From the NCBI GenBank assembly GCA_030848705.1, contig CM061245.1, positions 64,072,006 to 64,136,005 of the forward strand: a stretch of DNA of 64,000 nucleotides. Reading direction: 5' to 3'. This document shows, piece after piece, positions 23,331 through 35,068 of this stretch (positions are counted from its first letter, which is position 1; each line of letters starts with the position of its first letter). Made by a program: the position numbers and the translations under genes. The DNA is from Heracleum sosnowskyi (Eukaryota; Streptophyta; Magnoliopsida; Apiales; Apiaceae). A model generated the notes under the pieces. That model had not been told where the DNA came from. It did no database searches and was given only the letters and a program-made list of their open reading frames with translations.

Positions 23331-23597
23331 CTAATCCCACCTGGCGACCCCGCGGAAATAGCTCAACTCCATTCGGAGATCTCTCACTTCATCTTGAAGA
23401 ATCTTGATCCTCACCTCTAGTTCGTCACGTTCATCATCAAAGGCTCGAATCTGCATCCGCAAATCTGCAATAATTGTCTGCAGTTCCTCAACAGTTGGTC
23501 CCGGAGGAGGCACCGATGCTTCCTCAACTGCCGCTGCTGGAGGCGTCGGATTTTCTACCACCGAAATCTCCACCTCATCATTATGGATTTCAGCCAT
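23331..23597 (-). CDS. Small coiled-coil protein, unknown function
   Basis: 88 codons, ATG at 23597 in a fair context (GATCATGGC), TAG at 23333. The first ~35 residues are acidic and Pro/Ala-rich (ENPTPPAAAVEEASVPPPGP). The rest is a regular heptad coiled coil (VEELQTIIADLRMQIRAF onwards) ending RWD. Base composition is clearly higher in GC than the flanks, which argues for a real or recently real gene. It lies between hairpin pairs 3 and 4, so it may be cargo or an accessory gene of the transposon mosaic. The family is not recognised. 23087-23330 would be its 3' untranslated region. Confidence 0.5.
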   Translation of the reverse strand: MAEIHNDEVEISVVENPTPPAAAVEEASVPPPGPTVEELQTIIADLRMQIRAFDDERDELEVRIKILQDEVRDLRMELSYFRGVARWD

Positions 23598-23640
23598 GAT
23601 CTATATTATAAAACTGAAAATATAGAAGATGGGTCTTACA

Positions 23641-23660
23641 AACACACACACACACACACA

Positions 23661-23706
<46 letters not shown>
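23641..23706. repeat. (CA)n-(TA)n compound microsatellite
   Basis: A run of CA dinucleotides followed by a longer run of TA. The tract lies between two copies of AGAAGATGGGTCTT (near 23624 and 23732), a direct repeat of about 14 bases. It sits upstream of the small coiled-coil ORF. Confidence 0.95.
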
Positions 23707-23709
<3 letters not shown>

Positions 23710-23830
23710 ATTTGGTACACTACCTAGGGAAGAAGATGGGTCTTCACCATATTAATGACATACAATTCCCAGAAACTGAAAAGAAGAAAATAAGTCTCGG
23801 TCAAAGGTCCCCGACTGTTAAGTTACTTCC

Positions 23831-23884
23831 ACCCGCAATGCGTCATTGCGGGTCTAGTGACTACCACATTGACTCATTGCGGGG
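23831..23884. repeat. Hairpin pair 4
   Basis: ACCCGCAATGCGTCATTGCGG at 23831-23851 is a strong inverted repeat. CCACATTGACTCATTGCGGGG at 23864-23884 is a decayed partner. Same type as the pairs around the transposase. Confidence 0.6.
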
Positions 23885-24254
23885 CTTTTTTATTTTTTAT
23901 TTGAAATAATTCTAAAATTGTAACTCAATTTAATAATATAAAATTCAATTTTTTTCGATTAAAAAAATAAAAAATACAATTTATAGTATATAATGTTAAG
24001 TACATAATTCTAAAATTGTGACTCAATTTAATAATAAAAAATTCAATGTTTACTCAATTTTTTTGAATTTTCCTTTAAAAATTAGAAATTTTCATATTTT
24101 TTAATTAAAAAATAATAAATTAACATGTTAATTAGTTTTCTTAATTTTATTATTTTTATATGCTTATTATTATGTTCTAATTATTTTTAAATTTATTTTT
24201 TAATCGAATTTACAATTAAAAATATCTAAAGGAAAAAAGGGAGCAAGAAAAAAC

Positions 24255-24361
24255 ACTTCCCCAGGGGGTAACCCATCACCCATCATAGTAGTGCTCCATC
24301 CTCGAGCACGCTTAACTTTTGAGTTTTGATCGATATATTACCACTCGACCAGGAATGCCAC
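24255..24361 (-). repeat. 5S rRNA-like sequence, copy 1
   Basis: On the minus strand it contains AAGTTAAGCGTGCTCGAGG (5S box A region) and GATGGGTGATGGGTTACC..CTGGGGAAGT (box C region, with a small insertion), then a T run that could stop RNA polymerase III. The 5' third is much diverged. It is not a functional 5S gene. Confidence 0.75.
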
Positions 24362-24637
24362 ATCTATTTTTTATGAAAATGTTAAGTATATAATTCTAAA
24401 ATTGTGTCTCAATTTAATAATAAAAAATTCAATTTTTACTCAATTGTTTCGAATTTTCCTTTAAAAATTAGTAATTTTCATATTTTTAATTAAAAATAAT
24501 AAATTAACATGTTAATTAGTTTTCTTAATTTTCTTATTTTTATATGATTATTATTATGTTCTAATTATTTTTAAATTTATTTTTTAATCGATTTTACAAT
24601 AAAAACATCTAAAGGAAAAAAAGGGAGAAAGAAAAAA

Positions 24638-24740
24638 CACTTCCCCAAGGGGTCACCCATCGTAGTAGTGCTCCATCCCGAGCACGCTTAACTTTTGAAT
24701 TTTAATCGATATATTACCACTCAGCCAGGAATGCCACATC
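24638..24740 (-). repeat. 5S rRNA-like sequence, copy 2
   Basis: Minus strand: AAGTTAAGCGTGCTCGGGAT, then ACTACGATGGGTGACCCCTT and GGGGAAGTG followed by Ts. This copy is closer to plant 5S box C than copy 1. Confidence 0.75.
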
Positions 24741-25013
24741 TATCCTTTATGAAAATGTTATGTATATAATTCTAAAATTGTGACTCAATTTAATAATAAA
24801 AAAATTCAATTTTTGCTCAATTTTTTCGAATTTTCCTTTAAAAATTAGAAATTTTCATATTTTTTAATTTAAAAATAATAAATTAACATGTTAATTAGTT
24901 TTCTTAATTTTATTATTTTTATATGCTTATTATTATGTTTTAATTATTTTTAAATTTATTTTTTAATCAATTTTACAATAAAAAAATCTAAAGAAAAAAA
25001 AAGGGAGTGACTG

Positions 25014-25065
25014 CCGCAACGAGTCATTGCGAGGCTTGTGACTGCCGCAATGACTCATTGCGGGG
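25014..25065. repeat. Hairpin pair 5
   Basis: CCGCAACGAGTCATTGCGAGG (25014-25034) and CCGCAATGACTCATTGCGGGG (25045-25065), the right-hand end of the hairpin-bordered mosaic. 25066-25303 between it and E2 shows nothing recognisable. Confidence 0.6.
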
Positions 25066-25303
25066 TGCCTGGAAAAATCTGTGCACCAGATTTCTGCTTC
25101 AAGTTTAACCAATAAAAATCTGTTTAACAACCACAAACCTGTTTAACCAATAAAAACATGTTCTACTTCAACCAAATCAAAACCAATAATCTAAACGCTT
25201 AAATGATAATAAACTAATTCAAAACCATTACAAAAAAATCAAATTTTAAATCAATAACACGATAAGTAATTAGCATAAAACCAAATACAATCAAATCAAA
25301 TCT

Positions 25304-26382
25304 TGTTAGGTCCTGATAAGTTTGTAGAAGGGGGTTGAATACAAACCTTACCGTTTTATCGAATTTGTTCGTTTTAGAATGAAACAGTTTAAGAACAGAT
25401 TATGGCGGAATTAAATGAAACAAAATTCAAGTTAAATATAACTTATATTAAACTTGAAAGGTGTTACAAATATGGTACTGATTACAAGATTGAATCTCGA
25501 ACTAATTAAAACAAATCTAGAATAAATTCGACATGAATTTATCTATTTTTGTAATTAAAAGATATAACAATAAACGATAATTTGAGATACGTTCTAGGGA
25601 TAAAAATCCGCTAGATAGTCAAAGCAGTACAAGTGAATGAATTCTATTGGTTTAGATTTAACACAATGATTCTAGAATTAATTCACTGATGAAAAATGTC
25701 ACGACAGAGTTCTTGATAGTTCTTCACAGAAGCTTTTCTTTTGATATTATGTTGATGATTAACAAACTTCTGTCTTGATCTTTTCTTCTTATACTAATCC
25801 ACTTGACAATAATCTGCACGTGTATTGCTTTTCATTCCACTTGGAATGACTATCAAAATAGTCATGAAAGACTACTTTTAAGCCTGGAATGACTATGAAA
25901 TAATACTAGAATGACTATCTTAATTTACATGAATTAAAAAGTATTTCTTGAAATGTACTAGGATGACTATCAGGATGACTATCCCTTGATAGTCATTCCA
26001 GTACATTTTTAATCCAAATGGCTTGGAATGACTACCGGGATGACTATCCTGGATAGTCATTCCAGTTCATCTGAAATCTCACATCTGTAACCTATACATT
26101 TGATGTCACACATTTGCTGTCACACATCTGAAATCTCCGTCACTTTAATAAATCCACTTCCTTGAATACTTAACTGAGGCTTGATCAATAAATTGAACTT
26201 CTTTCAATGCAGTATTTCTTCAAGTCTGTAGGATGACTTTAAACTGTATTCTTTTGACTGATGTGATCTTCTGAGATTCCTGTGATACTGTGACAATTGA
26301 ATTATTACTTACTTATTACAAACTTGTTTAAGTTGAGTTGAATCCTCGATGTTAACAAATAGGCCTAAACATATGCCTTTCA
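25304..26382 (-). repeat. 3' LTR of E2
   Basis: 1079 bp. On the minus strand TGAAAGGCATATGTTTAGG to AGGACCTAACA, so its ends match E1 and the solo LTR at 36451. The terminal hairpin is at 25320-25346 (GTTTGTA/TACAAAC). Confidence 0.9.
25788..26065 (-). promoter_or_regulatory. E2 LTR promoter: GGAATGACTA cluster and TATA-like box
   Basis: About a dozen copies of GAATGACTAT/ATAGTCATTC lie at 25838-26065, some as inverted pairs around CCGGGATGACTATCC. On the minus strand a TATAAG box follows at 25793-25788. The same word recurs before the E2 env-like gene. Confidence 0.55.
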
Positions 26383-26396
26383 ATCTCCCCTATTTG
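26383..26396 (-). other. Polypurine tract of E2
   Basis: Minus strand AAATAGGGGAGAT, directly before the LTR. 26397-26641 is the 3' untranslated stretch, related to those of E1 and E3. Confidence 0.8.
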
Positions 26397-26641
26397 TTTG
26401 TTAAAGAATAACAAGCAAATACCTAGAGGATAACTCAACTAAATAACAAGTAAAATTAAGACTTTAAAAGCTAAGTAAATAATAAGACAAAGTTCTGGAT
26501 TTCATTAAACATTTTCCAGATTCAAACATTAAAGATAAATACAAGATAGATGTTCCTCTAGACTGAACATCTGTATACATTGATCCTACCTTGATTTACC
26601 TAAGCTCTATACATATAACATTTAAAAAACAGAGCTAGTGA

Positions 26642-29600
26642 TCACAATTCTTGATCACTCATTTCACCTTCCTCCAAAGCATCCAACAAGTCTTTATCTA
26701 GGACACGGTCACTTTCAGTTGTGAGATTTGTTGGTCTGACTGGCAAAGTTGTGACTTTTTTCAATCTATTCTTCAACTGATGATACATTTTGATGTTGGC
26801 AATACAATAGTCTTGAATAATGTCAGCAACTTCAGTCTTCTCTTCTGAAGCAAATCCAGTAGTCCTTAGCATGTTCTCCAGCTTGATCAGATGCATAGCA
26901 TGATAGATCTTTAAAGAAACATGATCCATTCCACAGGTTTGTAGTGCTCTTCCCTTGTAAAATTTAACTTCAAATGGAACACTAACAACCTGAGGACTGG
27001 CCCTTATAGCAAACTCCTTGAGCTCTTCATGCAGCAGCACATTCAAATAAGAATCTCTTTTAACTCTGCTCATGAGAATCCACAGCTCTGACAATGATCT
27101 ACTTGCAAAGCAATCCAGAGAAACATTGATAGTTCCTATGCTTTGGCAAGACACATAGATGATCATTTCACTTCTCACCCTGTCAAATCCAGCAATAATC
27201 CTTAAGATTTCTTCTTGTAAAGCCTTCATGTACACTGAATTATCTGGATTGACCTTCATGAATTTCTGAAGAAGGCTAATGAACTCCTTATCATTGTTTG
27301 ACCCTTTCTGAGGAAGAGTAAACATCTCTTTAGCTTTAGCCCATTTTCACCATTCTTCAGTCTAATGTCCAGCTTCCAGTCTTTGACTTGCAAGCTATGA
27401 AGACGTTTTTCTTCATGCTTAGCTTTCTAAAGTTGAAGCTTTTCAGATGTAATCTGAGAGACCTTTGCATTCTCATCCTTCTTCCTCCTTATCTCTTCTT
27501 GTTGTTTCTTCAGTTCCTCCTCAAAAGCAGGATCATGATTGAATAGATAATCTTGATCATCCCATTCTTCAAAGTCAGCTTCCTTCTCAATCTCCTCCAC
27601 ACCAAAGATGTCTTCATCACCAGATACTTGAAAATCTTCATTATTAAGTATCTTGGAAGTAGAAATCATCTTGAATTAGCTTTCCTTTACCCTTATCCTT
27701 CTGAGTACCAGAACCAGAAACTCCTCCTTGTACATCTTCTACCTTCTCATTCTCTTTATTCTCCCCCTTAGTTGAGGAATCCTCTACAGATTTGACTTTG
27801 TCAGCCTTAGGATCCTCCTTCTTACTTCCTCCTTCTCCTCCTTCATCCTTGCCATCATCATCCTCATCATCATCATCATCACCCTTAAAGAATTTCTTCT
27901 GTTCAGCATTGGGTTGATGTGAATTCATGATCATGTTGTAAAGATGCTTCATGCCTCCATTCAGATGCTCCATCCCTCCTTCAATCCTTGCAAACCTCTC
28001 ATCATTAAACCACTGATTTTCATCAACAGTCTGTTGAATGCAGTCCACCTGAGTTGAAATGGTAGTAATCTGCTTGACACTCTATGTTATCTCAGCATTT
28101 GAATTTATAATCTCAGAGATGTCTGAAGCCACTAACACCTGGGACTCCTGAATAGCATTCATCTTGGGGAGTAGAGTAGTCTTCAATCCTTCAATTTCAT
28201 CCTTGATAGTACCCAACTGATTAGTTACAGAGGTGAAAGAAGAAGACCGTTCAACCACTTGTGCCTTGAGAATATCTTTTTCAGCCTGGGTTTCCTGAAG
28301 CTGTTTCTGTAGACCAGTCATTTGAGCCAATAATGAAGCAGTGTATGTGTTAGTGTGTGCACTCACTTCAATTTCTCTCAGTGGTGTTTCACTCATCTCA
28401 CGTGCTTGTGTATCGCTCTGTGTTTGACTCTCAGTTCTTAACACTAGCTGTCTATCCATGTTTTCTGTTGATGTACCTGCAGGAAAAATCACCCTAGCCC
28501 CTTCTAGAGAGGTCAGTGGTGGTGCAATGGGAGTTCGCAATTCCCAATCCCTAGTGAAATCCAAATAGTCTGGTTGAATTTGAAACTGAATTGCTTCAGT
28601 GTTGGATTCACTAGGTTGCCTTCCACTTTCTTCAGTAAAAACTGCGAGTGAAAAATCCCTTAAGGGAGCCAGAGATGTTCCCTCTGGGAGGGGAGAAAAT
28701 GATTCTATTTGAGTTGGCGAAGAATCAGATTTTCCCTCAGATGCCTGTAAAGGCACTTCTACCGTTACAATGGTAGGCACTATTTCATATCCTAAGTGCT
28801 CTCCTAGCAAAGTGTCCTGAGTATCATCTATTGGTATGTCTTCTCCCATTGTGAGTAACGGGAGTGTGCTTGACTCAGTACAAGATGCCATGGCCCTATG
28901 GCGAATTTTAATAGATTCATCCTGTTGAGAGGATGTCTCTAGAGACTGTGTAATGGCCATTTCAAAATCCATATCCTGTTGGGAGGATACAGATGGGCTT
29001 ACAGATATCTCCCTATAAGTTTTTCTTTTCTTAGGAGGTGGAGATAAAGCTGCAGGATCACTCATTGTTTCTTCATCACTATCATTTCTGTTTCTGACAT
29101 TGAGATTAGGTTCAGGTTGATTTTTGAAAGGAATTGACTCTGTGTTTGGCTCTATGACCGGGGATAGAGTTTGTGGTTCTACAAACTCTTGGCCAGCCCT
29201 ATCAACCTCTTGGGTTTCAGTTGCAGTACCAGAAGAACCAGGGATAGAAGTTAATACCTTTGATGGAGTTACTTCTTCAGTTCCAGCTGATGTAAGAATC
29301 CTTTGCTCAGGAACTGGTGGTTCAAATGATGGAAGGTTGATGAAGTTTGTCATGTAGGTGGATATGAGAACTGGAACATTGAGAAATCTGAAGGATGTTT
29401 GTAACCTTTGATAGAACTTTCTGTCAGTGGTCGGAGAAATGAAAAAGCGACCATTCCTGAACAGTTCTTGATGCTCATTAGAAAGTAAAGAGTTAATGAC
29501 AAGTGATAGAAAACGAGGATAATAACATTTAATCTTTCTACCACTGTCAAATTCCCTTCTAGCATTAAACACCCTCCTGACAACAATATCCCATAAAAGG

Positions 29601-30122
29601 TGGCCATAATTGAGTCTTTTGTTGAAGACAATTGCATAACCAATAACTTGTAAAAGATAAGGAATATTCTGAAAGTTATTTTTAGTACAATTGCCAAAGA
29701 CTTTGGCCAGTGTATCAAAGAATAGATCCCATTCACACACAAGATTCCCCTTGATCAATTTGGTCATGTTCAGGGGACCTTGATAGTAAATATTGATGAA
29801 AAATTGAGTTAACATCAGTGGGCATTCTATGAAAATTGTCCCGAGGAAACTGCAAGACATTACAAAATGTTTCCTCGGTAATTGTGTACTGTGTGTCCTG
29901 AATATTAAATGAGATAGTTGAGAAATCATCAGAGACAACAACAGTAGAACAAAGTAAATACAAAGGATCAATTTTCAAATCAACATTAGAACATATAGCA
30001 TAATTAACACATGAATGTTGATTAAGAAAAGAAATCCAAGGCCTAAAACATTCAAGTGAACATTTCAAGGGATCAAAATAGCCATGGTAGTTAGTAAAAA
30101 CAATTTCAAATAGCTGGGCCAT
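26642..30122 (-). pseudogene. E2 env-like (post-pol) protein gene, broken
   Basis: ATG at 30122 (MAQLFEIVFTNYHGYFDP), aligned with the E1 and E3 starts. Same order as E1: N-terminal conserved segment with EWDLFFD, Ser/Pro/Glu-rich linker, PPPKKRKTYRE basic patch, coiled coil, Asp run, conserved C-terminal domain ending EGEMSDQEL. Breaks: frameshift near 29815, TAG at 28082-28084, frameshift near 27655, TAA at 27427-27429 and a shift near 27340. No membrane helix or signal peptide is seen. The number of lesions fits its position as one of the oldest layers of the nest. Confidence 0.8.
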
Positions 30123-31216
30123 TTTAACACAAATTAATATAGTTAATTTTAGATTAATTTCAATTTCGGGAATAAATTCCAAAAATAAAAACTAGATCAG
30201 AAATTATTTAAATCAAAATATGTTGATCCAAAAAAAATAATGCGCACAAGAAAAATTTGATAGCACCTCTTTATTTTAGAGAATAAAGAAGCAAAACAAG
30301 ATAATTGTAAACTTTGTAAAAACAAGAGTTCGAAGAATAAGAAGAAAAATGCTAAGTACGATCAAGTATTTATAGAAAATTCCATTAAGCCTGGAATGAC
30401 TATCGGGATGACTACCGGGTAGTCATACCGATAGTCATTCCAGTACAAAACTGAGAATGACTAAAAATACTAACAGTTTTCAGTAAAAATAAATAAAATA
30501 AAACAGATTAATTAAAATACTATTGGAATGACTACCGGGATGACTATGGGATAGTCATACCGATAGTCATTCCAGTACAAAATATAAATACTGAAAATGA
30601 AAATCGAAATACTAATCTAAATTAACTAAAATCTACTAATAAAAGGAATGACTACTGGAATGACTATGTAAGATAGTCATTCCGATAGTCATGCTAGTAC
30701 AACTAGCACAGACTTGCAAATTAATTAAACAAACACCTGTTAGCAAAACAATAACAGAATAATACAACTAAAAATGCAAACCTGTTACAGAAAAATGCAA
30801 CTAACAAATAAAATAAAATACAACCTAATATTCACAGTTCGGTCATAAAATAACAGAATAAAAAATAAGCAACAATATTTTTACAGAAAATGCAATAAAT
30901 TTACAGAAAATGCAAAATTAAGCAGAAAATTATGCACATACATAAGAAAATTGCAGAATATTATTGAAATGCAATAAAAATATATATATAACCGCAGAGA
31001 AATTCAAACAACAATATATACAATCTGAAACTAACTTAAATGATTCTAAATAAGTAGATTTTCAATAAAAATAAATTTCTCCACTTAAACAATATGAGAA
31101 AAATATTTTAAAAGAAAATAGATTATTTAAGAATATTTAAATAAACAAGCTTTACACATCAAACAAGAATAGGCAATACTTATCATTGAATATCAGCAAG
31201 AGAAAAATGATTTAAG
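30123..31216 (-). promoter_or_regulatory. E2 pol/env-like spacer with LTR-like word cluster and TATA box
   Basis: Three blocks of inverted GGAATGACTA../..TAGTCATTCC words at about 30390-30450, 30530-30575 and 30645-30700. On the minus strand they are followed by TATAAATA at 30374-30367, about 245 bp before the env-like ATG. The words are those of the E2 LTR, not those of the E1 or E3 spacers. 30706-31216 is AT-rich with nothing recognised. Confidence 0.55.
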
Positions 31217-34200
31217 CTAAGAACAAACATAACAGAGATACTGGTAATCACTAAGACTGTTCAACATACCCAATTTACCGACTAACCTGGTAAATGTGGA
31301 TTCGTCAAGAGATTTAGTGAATATATCTGCAGTTTGTTCTTCTGTGGGTACATAGTGTAACTCAACAGTTCCATTCATGACATGCTCTCTGATAAAATGA
31401 TACCCGATATCAATGTGCTTCGTTCTCGAGTGTTGAACAGGATTGTTGGAGATTTCTATGGCACTTGTATTATCACATAAAATAGGAATTTTGTCTAATA
31501 CAAAGCCATAGTCCTTCAATTGATTCCTTATCCATAAGATATGAGCACAGCAGCTTCCAGCAGCAATATATTCAGCTTCTGCTGTTGAATTGGAAACTGT
31601 TTGATATTTCTTGCTATACCAGGAAATCAATCTACCTCCTAGGAATTGACAACTCCCTGAGGTACTCTTTCTATCCACAACACTACTTGCATAATCAGAA
31701 TCTGTATATCCAACAAGATTAAAACCAGAATCTTTAGGGTACCAAATACCTAAATTAGGTGTACCCTTAAGATATCTCAAGATTCTTTTAACAGCAACGA
31801 GATGTAAATCTCTGGGGTCCGCTTGGAACCTTGCACATAAGCATGTAGCATACATAATATCTGGTCTACTTGTAGTAAGATAGAGTAAGGAGCCAATCAT
31901 ACCTCTGTATCTTGTAACATTTACCTTGATAGAATTATCACATGCTCCAAGTTTGACAACTGTTGAAGATGGAGTCCTTGCTGATGCTGAATCCTCCATA
32001 TGATACTTCTTGAGGAGTTCTTTGAGATACTTGGATTGACAAATAAATATACCATTTGACCTTTGACTTACTTGCAATCCAATAAAGAACTTCAGCTCAC
32101 CCATCATACTCATTTCAAACTTACTCTGCATTAGCTTAGCAAATCTCTTACAGAGATCATCATTAGTAGACCCAAATATGATGTCATCCACATAGACTTG
32201 GACTAATATCATATCACTTTTGTGTTTCTTTGAAAAAAGAGTTTTGTCTATGATACCTCTAACAAAACCATTTTCTAAAAGAAAACCAGAGAGAGTGTCA
32301 TACCATTTTCTTGGGGCTTGTTTGAGACCATAGATAGCCTTGAAGAGAAAGTACACAAAGTCCAACAACTCCTGATTTTCAAAGTCATGGGGTTGTTCCA
32401 CATACACTTCTTCATCTAGCTCACCATTCAGGAATGCACTCTTAACATCCATTTGATAGACTTTAAAATTGGAGTAAGCTGCAAATGCTAAGAACATCCT
32501 GATGGCCTCAAGCCTAGCCACGGGTGCATAGATTTCATCATAATCAATACCTTCAGCTTGTGAATACCCTTGAGCGACTAGTCTTGCCATATTCCTTGTA
32601 ACAATGCCATCCTCATCTAGCTTGTTTCTGTATACCCATCTAGTACCAACTACTTTCTTGTTCTTTGGTCTGGGTACCAGCTTCCAGACTTGCTGTTGTT
32701 CAAATTGATTGAGTTCATCTTGCATAGCAATCACCCAATCTGGATCAGTCAGTGCTTCCTCAGTCTTCTTTGGCTCTATCTCAGATAGAAACCCTGAATA
32801 ATGACATTCATTCTGAGTAGCACTTCTAGTTCCAACTCCAACATCTGGATCACCAATGATCAGCTCAAAAGGATGAGCTATATTCCATACAATCTGTCTT
32901 GGAAGATTTGATCTTGATGATTCGCTTTGAAATTCATTTTGATGTTGTGAATGACTAGTTGACCCTTCATTTCCTCCCCCTGAGTTGTTGCTTGATTGCC
33001 TTGATGATTCTTCTCCAGTGTTGGTGGTATCTCCATTGTTACTAATGTTTCCACCACCACCACCATGATCATTATCATCATTGTTATTTTCATTACCAGC
33101 AACAACCTCAGGTGGAGCTTCATCATCTGATTCTGAGTCTGGAAAGTTATCAAACTTGAGTACTTCAGATGAATCTTCTGTTTGGATACTAGGGAGTTTA
33201 GTGTCATCAAATGTAACATTGACACTTTCCTTCACTTGGTGACTATCAATCAAGTACACCCTGTAAGATCTTCTGGCATAACCAACAAATATAGATTCAT
33301 ATGCCTTGGCCTCAAATTTTCCACGTTTAACATCTCCAGCCTTAAGCACAAAGCATTTTTCCCCAAATACATGAAAGTATTTGAGTGTTGGTTTCTTGTT
33401 GTTCATGACCTCATAAGGAGTCTTCATTAAGTCCTTGTTGATTAAAGTTCGATTCTGAGTATAACAAGCAATATTCACAGCTTCAGCCCAAAAGTACATT
33501 GGAAGTCTTGATTCACTTAACATAGTCCTTGCATCTTCAATCAATGTACGATTCTTCCTTTCCACCACTCCATTCTGTTGAGGAGTTCTAGGGGCTGAAT
33601 ACTGTCTTGTTATTCCTTTATCTGCACAAAAGTCATTTAGGACTGCATTCTTGAATTCAGTTCCATTATCTGACCTTATAGCTCTAACAGGGAATCTAGA
33701 ATCCAGCTCAATCAACTTTATATGATCAATCACCATGTGTGGGGTCTCATCCTTGGAATGTAGGAATAAAACCCAAGTATATTTGGAATAGTCATCAACA
33801 ATCACAAGTGCATATTGTTTCTTTGACATGGACATCACATTAACTGGACCAAACAAATCCATGTGCATCAGCTGATGTGGTTCAGTTATTGATGATGTGT
33901 CGGTGCCCTTGTGAGAAGCTTTCTTTGACTTTCCTTTCTGACATGCCTCACACAGTCCTTCCTGTGTAAATTTCATCTGAGGCAAACCTCTCACCAATTC
34001 CCTCTTGACTAGAGAGTTCATGGTTTTGAAGTTAAGGTGAGACATCTTCTTGTGCCATAGCCAACTCTCATCTGATGAAGCTTTAGCATAAAAACAAGTA
34101 ACTTCATCTTTGGATCCAGAGTACAGATCAGCTATGAACAAATCACCTTTCCTTACTCCTTGAAGAGAAGGCTTTCCATTATTCTTGTGAAGGATCTGAC

Positions 34201-34407
34201 ACTTCTCTTTCTCAAAGGAAACAAAATATCCTCTATCACAGAAATGACTGATGTTGAGAAGATTAAACTTCAGACCTTCCACAATGGATACATCTTGAAT
34301 GATAACATTTCCCAACTCCAAACAGCCATATCCTCTGGTAATACCCTTGCTGTTATCTCCAAAGGTAACTTCTGGGCCAGCTTTCTCAACCACATTTGAT
34401 AGCAGGG
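31217..34407 (-). pseudogene. pol: E2 pol, open frame cut at its 5' end by F4-A
   Basis: A clean open frame of about 1060 codons: end of protease (LLSNVVEKAGPEVTFGD), pre-integrase HKKMSHLNF, integrase MDLFGPV/SDNGTEF/GVVERKNR, an acidic low-complexity linker, reverse transcriptase with YVDD, RNase H with TDSDYAS, TAEAEY and CDNTS, ending LSDYQYLCYVCS. The DSG catalytic motif itself lies upstream of the insertion at 34408 and is not in the window, so the gene is split. Apart from the insertion no inactivating change was seen. Confidence 0.9.
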
Positions 34408-34961
34408 TGTTGCCCAGTAATAAACAATTGTAGAAGGGGGGTTGAATACAATTGTTTAAGATTCTCGACTTAATAAGATATGAATCACAAATATGAAAGA
34501 ATAATAACAGCTTTATTAAATCTGATATAAAACTGTTACAAACTCTCTCAAGAAATTCTGATGTTCTTGAGAGCTGCTAGGTTACAAAGATACTCGTGTA
34601 TGCGATTGGTTTTTTTAAAACCAAAACCTAAACTGTGTTTATATACTACACAGCTTCTCTATCAATTACATGATAAGTCCTAATCAATAACAAAGATTGA
34701 AACATATCCTAAATTGATAGCTGCATTCCTACAGACCAGGAACCGACAGAATAATCTTCCTTATTTAACTAGACTCCAAATATAACTCGAAGTAGGAATC
34801 CTGATCAGCTTCCAGTCCTGATGATCAATCTTGATCCCAGTCCTGATATTCATCCTGATCCTGACGATCATGCAATCCTGATGACTATGCATTACTGATG
34901 ACGTCAGCAATCCTGATCAGTTGAGTCTAGATCCTGACGATCATTGAATCCTGATCTAACA
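34408..34961 (-). repeat. 3' LTR of F4-A
   Basis: Minus strand TGTTAGATCAGGATTC to CTGGGCAACA, 554 bp, homologous to 50663-51271. Rich in ATCAGGAT/ATCCTGATGA words (34798-34955). Terminal hairpin with an 11-bp stem at 34422-34457. Confidence 0.9.
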
Positions 34962-34975
34962 ATCTCCCTCAATCT
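34962..34975 (-). other. Polypurine tract of F4-A
   Basis: Minus strand AGATTGAGGGAGAT before the LTR; F4-B has GGGGG where this copy has GAGGG. Confidence 0.7.
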
Positions 34976-35068
34976 TATACTTTGTGAAATAAAGTATAGA
35001 TTCCTAAGATTCAATAATGTCAAAAACATATTTACAAAATGTACAAATATCAGCAGCAACTTATCTGT

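Larger units (their letters stand above)
23907..25005 (-). repeat. Tandem array of ~380-bp units with 5S rRNA-like segments
   Basis: The AT-rich spacer word ATAATTCTAAAATTGTGACTC recurs near 24005, 24391 and 24767, with an extra partial copy at 23907. Between the last three lie two 5S-like segments (24255-24361, 24638-24740). The period is about 376-386 bp. It resembles a decayed 5S-derived satellite, or Cassandra-type TRIM units whose LTRs carry 5S sequence. No primer site was found to prove the latter. Confidence 0.7.
25304..34407 (-). mobile_element. E2: 3' part of a reverse Sirevirus element
   Basis: Reading leftwards from 34407: pol from just inside the protease, spacer, env-like gene, polypurine tract, 3' LTR ending at 25304. 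The rest of the protease, gag and the 5' LTR were separated by the insertion of F4-A at 34408 and should lie beyond the right edge. Candidate target duplication AATCT at 25299-25303. Confidence 0.92.

Noticed and set aside
24255..24361. Functional 5S rRNA gene
   Set aside because: The 5' third is diverged, box C has an insertion and only two copies lie in an AT-rich repeat.
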